Source: Linanthus parryae (taxonomy: Eukaryota > Streptophyta > Magnoliopsida > Ericales > Polemoniaceae). From it: a stretch of DNA of 64,000 bases. A model generated the notes under the pieces. The model had not been told where the DNA came from, did not search any database, and worked only from the letters and a program-made list of their open reading frames with translations. Numbering within the stretch: the stretch's first letter is position 1; each line of letters opens with the position of its first letter. The stretch spans positions 79,029,495 to 79,093,494 of the forward strand of contig JALGPY010000005.1 of assembly GCA_023055425.1 (NCBI GenBank), read 5' to 3'. Shown here in pieces: positions 62,825 to 64,000 of the stretch. The position numbers and the translations under genes were made by a program.

Positions 62825-64000
62825 TGTTGGAATAGATGCCCTAGAGGCAATCTTATATTTAGTATGAACATTGTTATTGGCTAGAATATTCATTTATTAT
62901 ATATTGTGATATTTAATAAAATGAAGTCCTTAGATACAATGTGTTGTTTATCTTAAATTTTCCCTAGTCCACTTTATTGATTAATAAGACAATCAAATAT
63001 AGACTAGTATGTGCGTAGATTTATATGGAGATATCAAGTCTAACACATGGGTATGCATTAAGGGTAATGACATACTGGATTGACCCACAACGAGAAGGAT
63101 ACATTAGATTATGTTAAGTCACAATCGCTTCTCGTAGTGCTAATATAATTGCAATCCTTAGACTTGAAGTCACTTGATACTCTAGTTGTGAAATATCGTG
63201 CTTTGATGTTATCAAACGTTACACCGTAACTAGGTGACTATAAAGGTAGTTATCGGGCACGGTACGAAGCAAGCTTAGAGATCGTAGTGATGTAGATAGG
63301 ATTTGTCCCTCCACATAATGGGAGTAAATATCCACGGCCACTCAAGGGATGAGGCTTATTAAATGTCTGACCAGACTCAGATAAATTAATATAGAGATAT
63401 TGATGTTATCTTCTTGCATAAGCATACTACCAGGATCGAGGAACTATGGATTGGATATACGAGTGTGAATATTTATGTCTCGTGTCCAATCCGGATATGG
63501 AGACAAAGGGATAGTGCAATATGAGATATTTGGCACAAAAAGTTTGTCGGGATCACTGACTATATCTATTAGTTGGGTGGCATGGATGTGTTGTTAGACA
63601 CCGCTCCATGTTAGTAATAAGTTGCTACCAACTAAGTAGAAACCTATGGGGTCACACGTCAAATAGAGTAGAACTAGATTTGAGATTAATTAATATGATT
63701 AATTAATAAGAAGGATCATTATGCAACACCTTGCAAACTTAGTAGGACTAATTTTCAAAGGAATGGACTAATCCAAGGTCATGTAGAACTAGGAAGGACT
63801 TTTATGGAAACAACAAGGAGTTGTTGGAGTATATAAAGGAGGCTCTAGCTTCCTTCCCACCAAGTGTGAATGTTAATAGACATAACACAAAAGAGCGGGA
63901 GAGAGCAAAAGAGAGAGAGCAAGACCAGCCTAGAGGCAGACCCCCCCCCTAGGCCGTCTGCCCCTTCCCGTCGGCGCCAAGAGGAGGGTCGAACCCCTCC
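62825..64000 (+). repeat. 3' LTR of the plus-strand Angela-like element (truncated by window end)
   Basis: TGTTGGAATAGATGCCCTAG onward; 1176 of an expected 1416 bases are present. TATATAAA lies at 63830-63837. Confidence 0.92.

Larger units (their letters stand above)
57705..64000 (+). mobile_element. Angela-like Copia retrotransposon, plus strand, runs past the window end
   Basis: 5' LTR, primer site, gag-pol, PPT and most of a 3' LTR are present. The left flank is ACACT (57700-57704), inside a sequence that is uninterrupted in copies A and B (CAATGACACTGCATACTC). The internal region is 3.7 kb against 5.5 kb in the minus-strand sister because most of the leader and the gag N-terminus are deleted. 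LTRs differ by several percent by eye, so it is not recent. Confidence 0.92.

Overview
The window is intergenic DNA from a flowering-plant nuclear genome. It is almost entirely a stack of nested, decayed transposable elements, and I found no intact host gene, rRNA gene or functional tRNA gene. The evidence for a plant is: Ty1/copia LTR elements with iMet-type primer sites (TGGTATCAGAGC), plant L1-type LINEs with a DUF4283-like ORF1 and a C-terminal RNase H, a tRNA-derived SINE, a hAT-type MITE, and Mutator-like inverted-repeat elements. The species cannot be named from the sequence.

Layout. 1-7703: a minus-strand Sirevirus-like Copia element cut by the window edge; its gag carries a 1.43-kb long-TIR DNA transposon (4762-6192). 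7704-9639: unassigned, with a TTG/TTA microsatellite. 9640-18952: a plus-strand relative of the first element, with gag, pol, an extra ORF after pol and a 3' LTR but no recognisable 5' LTR; a roughly 710-bp GAA/GGA/TAA tract lies inside the extra ORF. 18953-23246: a small Mutator-like element that received a Gypsy-like solo LTR and, two bases further on, an Angela-like Copia solo LTR. 23247-24394: a SINE, an AAT microsatellite and a diverged duplication. 24406-32293: a minus-strand LINE interrupted by a 2.5-kb internally deleted Copia element (24811-27354) and a 269-bp hAT MITE (27674-27942). 32305-35394: unassigned AT-rich DNA with old duplications. 35412-40980: a full-length but inactivated LINE with a 17-bp target-site duplication. 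41246-48830 plus 57199-57704: a rearranged minus-strand Copia complex with three LTR or LTR-fragment copies and three copies of its 3' internal region. Into it went two Angela-like Copia elements in head-to-head orientation: 48831-57198 (minus) and 57705 to beyond the window end (plus).

None of the elements looks autonomous. All coding regions carry stops, frameshifts or deletions. Many of the stops (TGG to TAG, CAA to TAA, CGA to TGA) are the C-to-T/G-to-A type expected from deamination of methylated cytosine. The nesting gives a relative order of insertion, supported by target-site duplications that I could read at most boundaries.

The most distinctive unexplained signal is a self-complementary 16-mer, TTTCAAGGCCTTGAAA and its variant TTTCAAAGCTTTGAAA. 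It recurs roughly 30 times in LTR and coding DNA of the two Sirevirus-like elements and does not cluster elsewhere in the window. A perfect 34-bp inverted repeat at 18028-18116 and the head-to-head Angela pair are the next most interesting structures.
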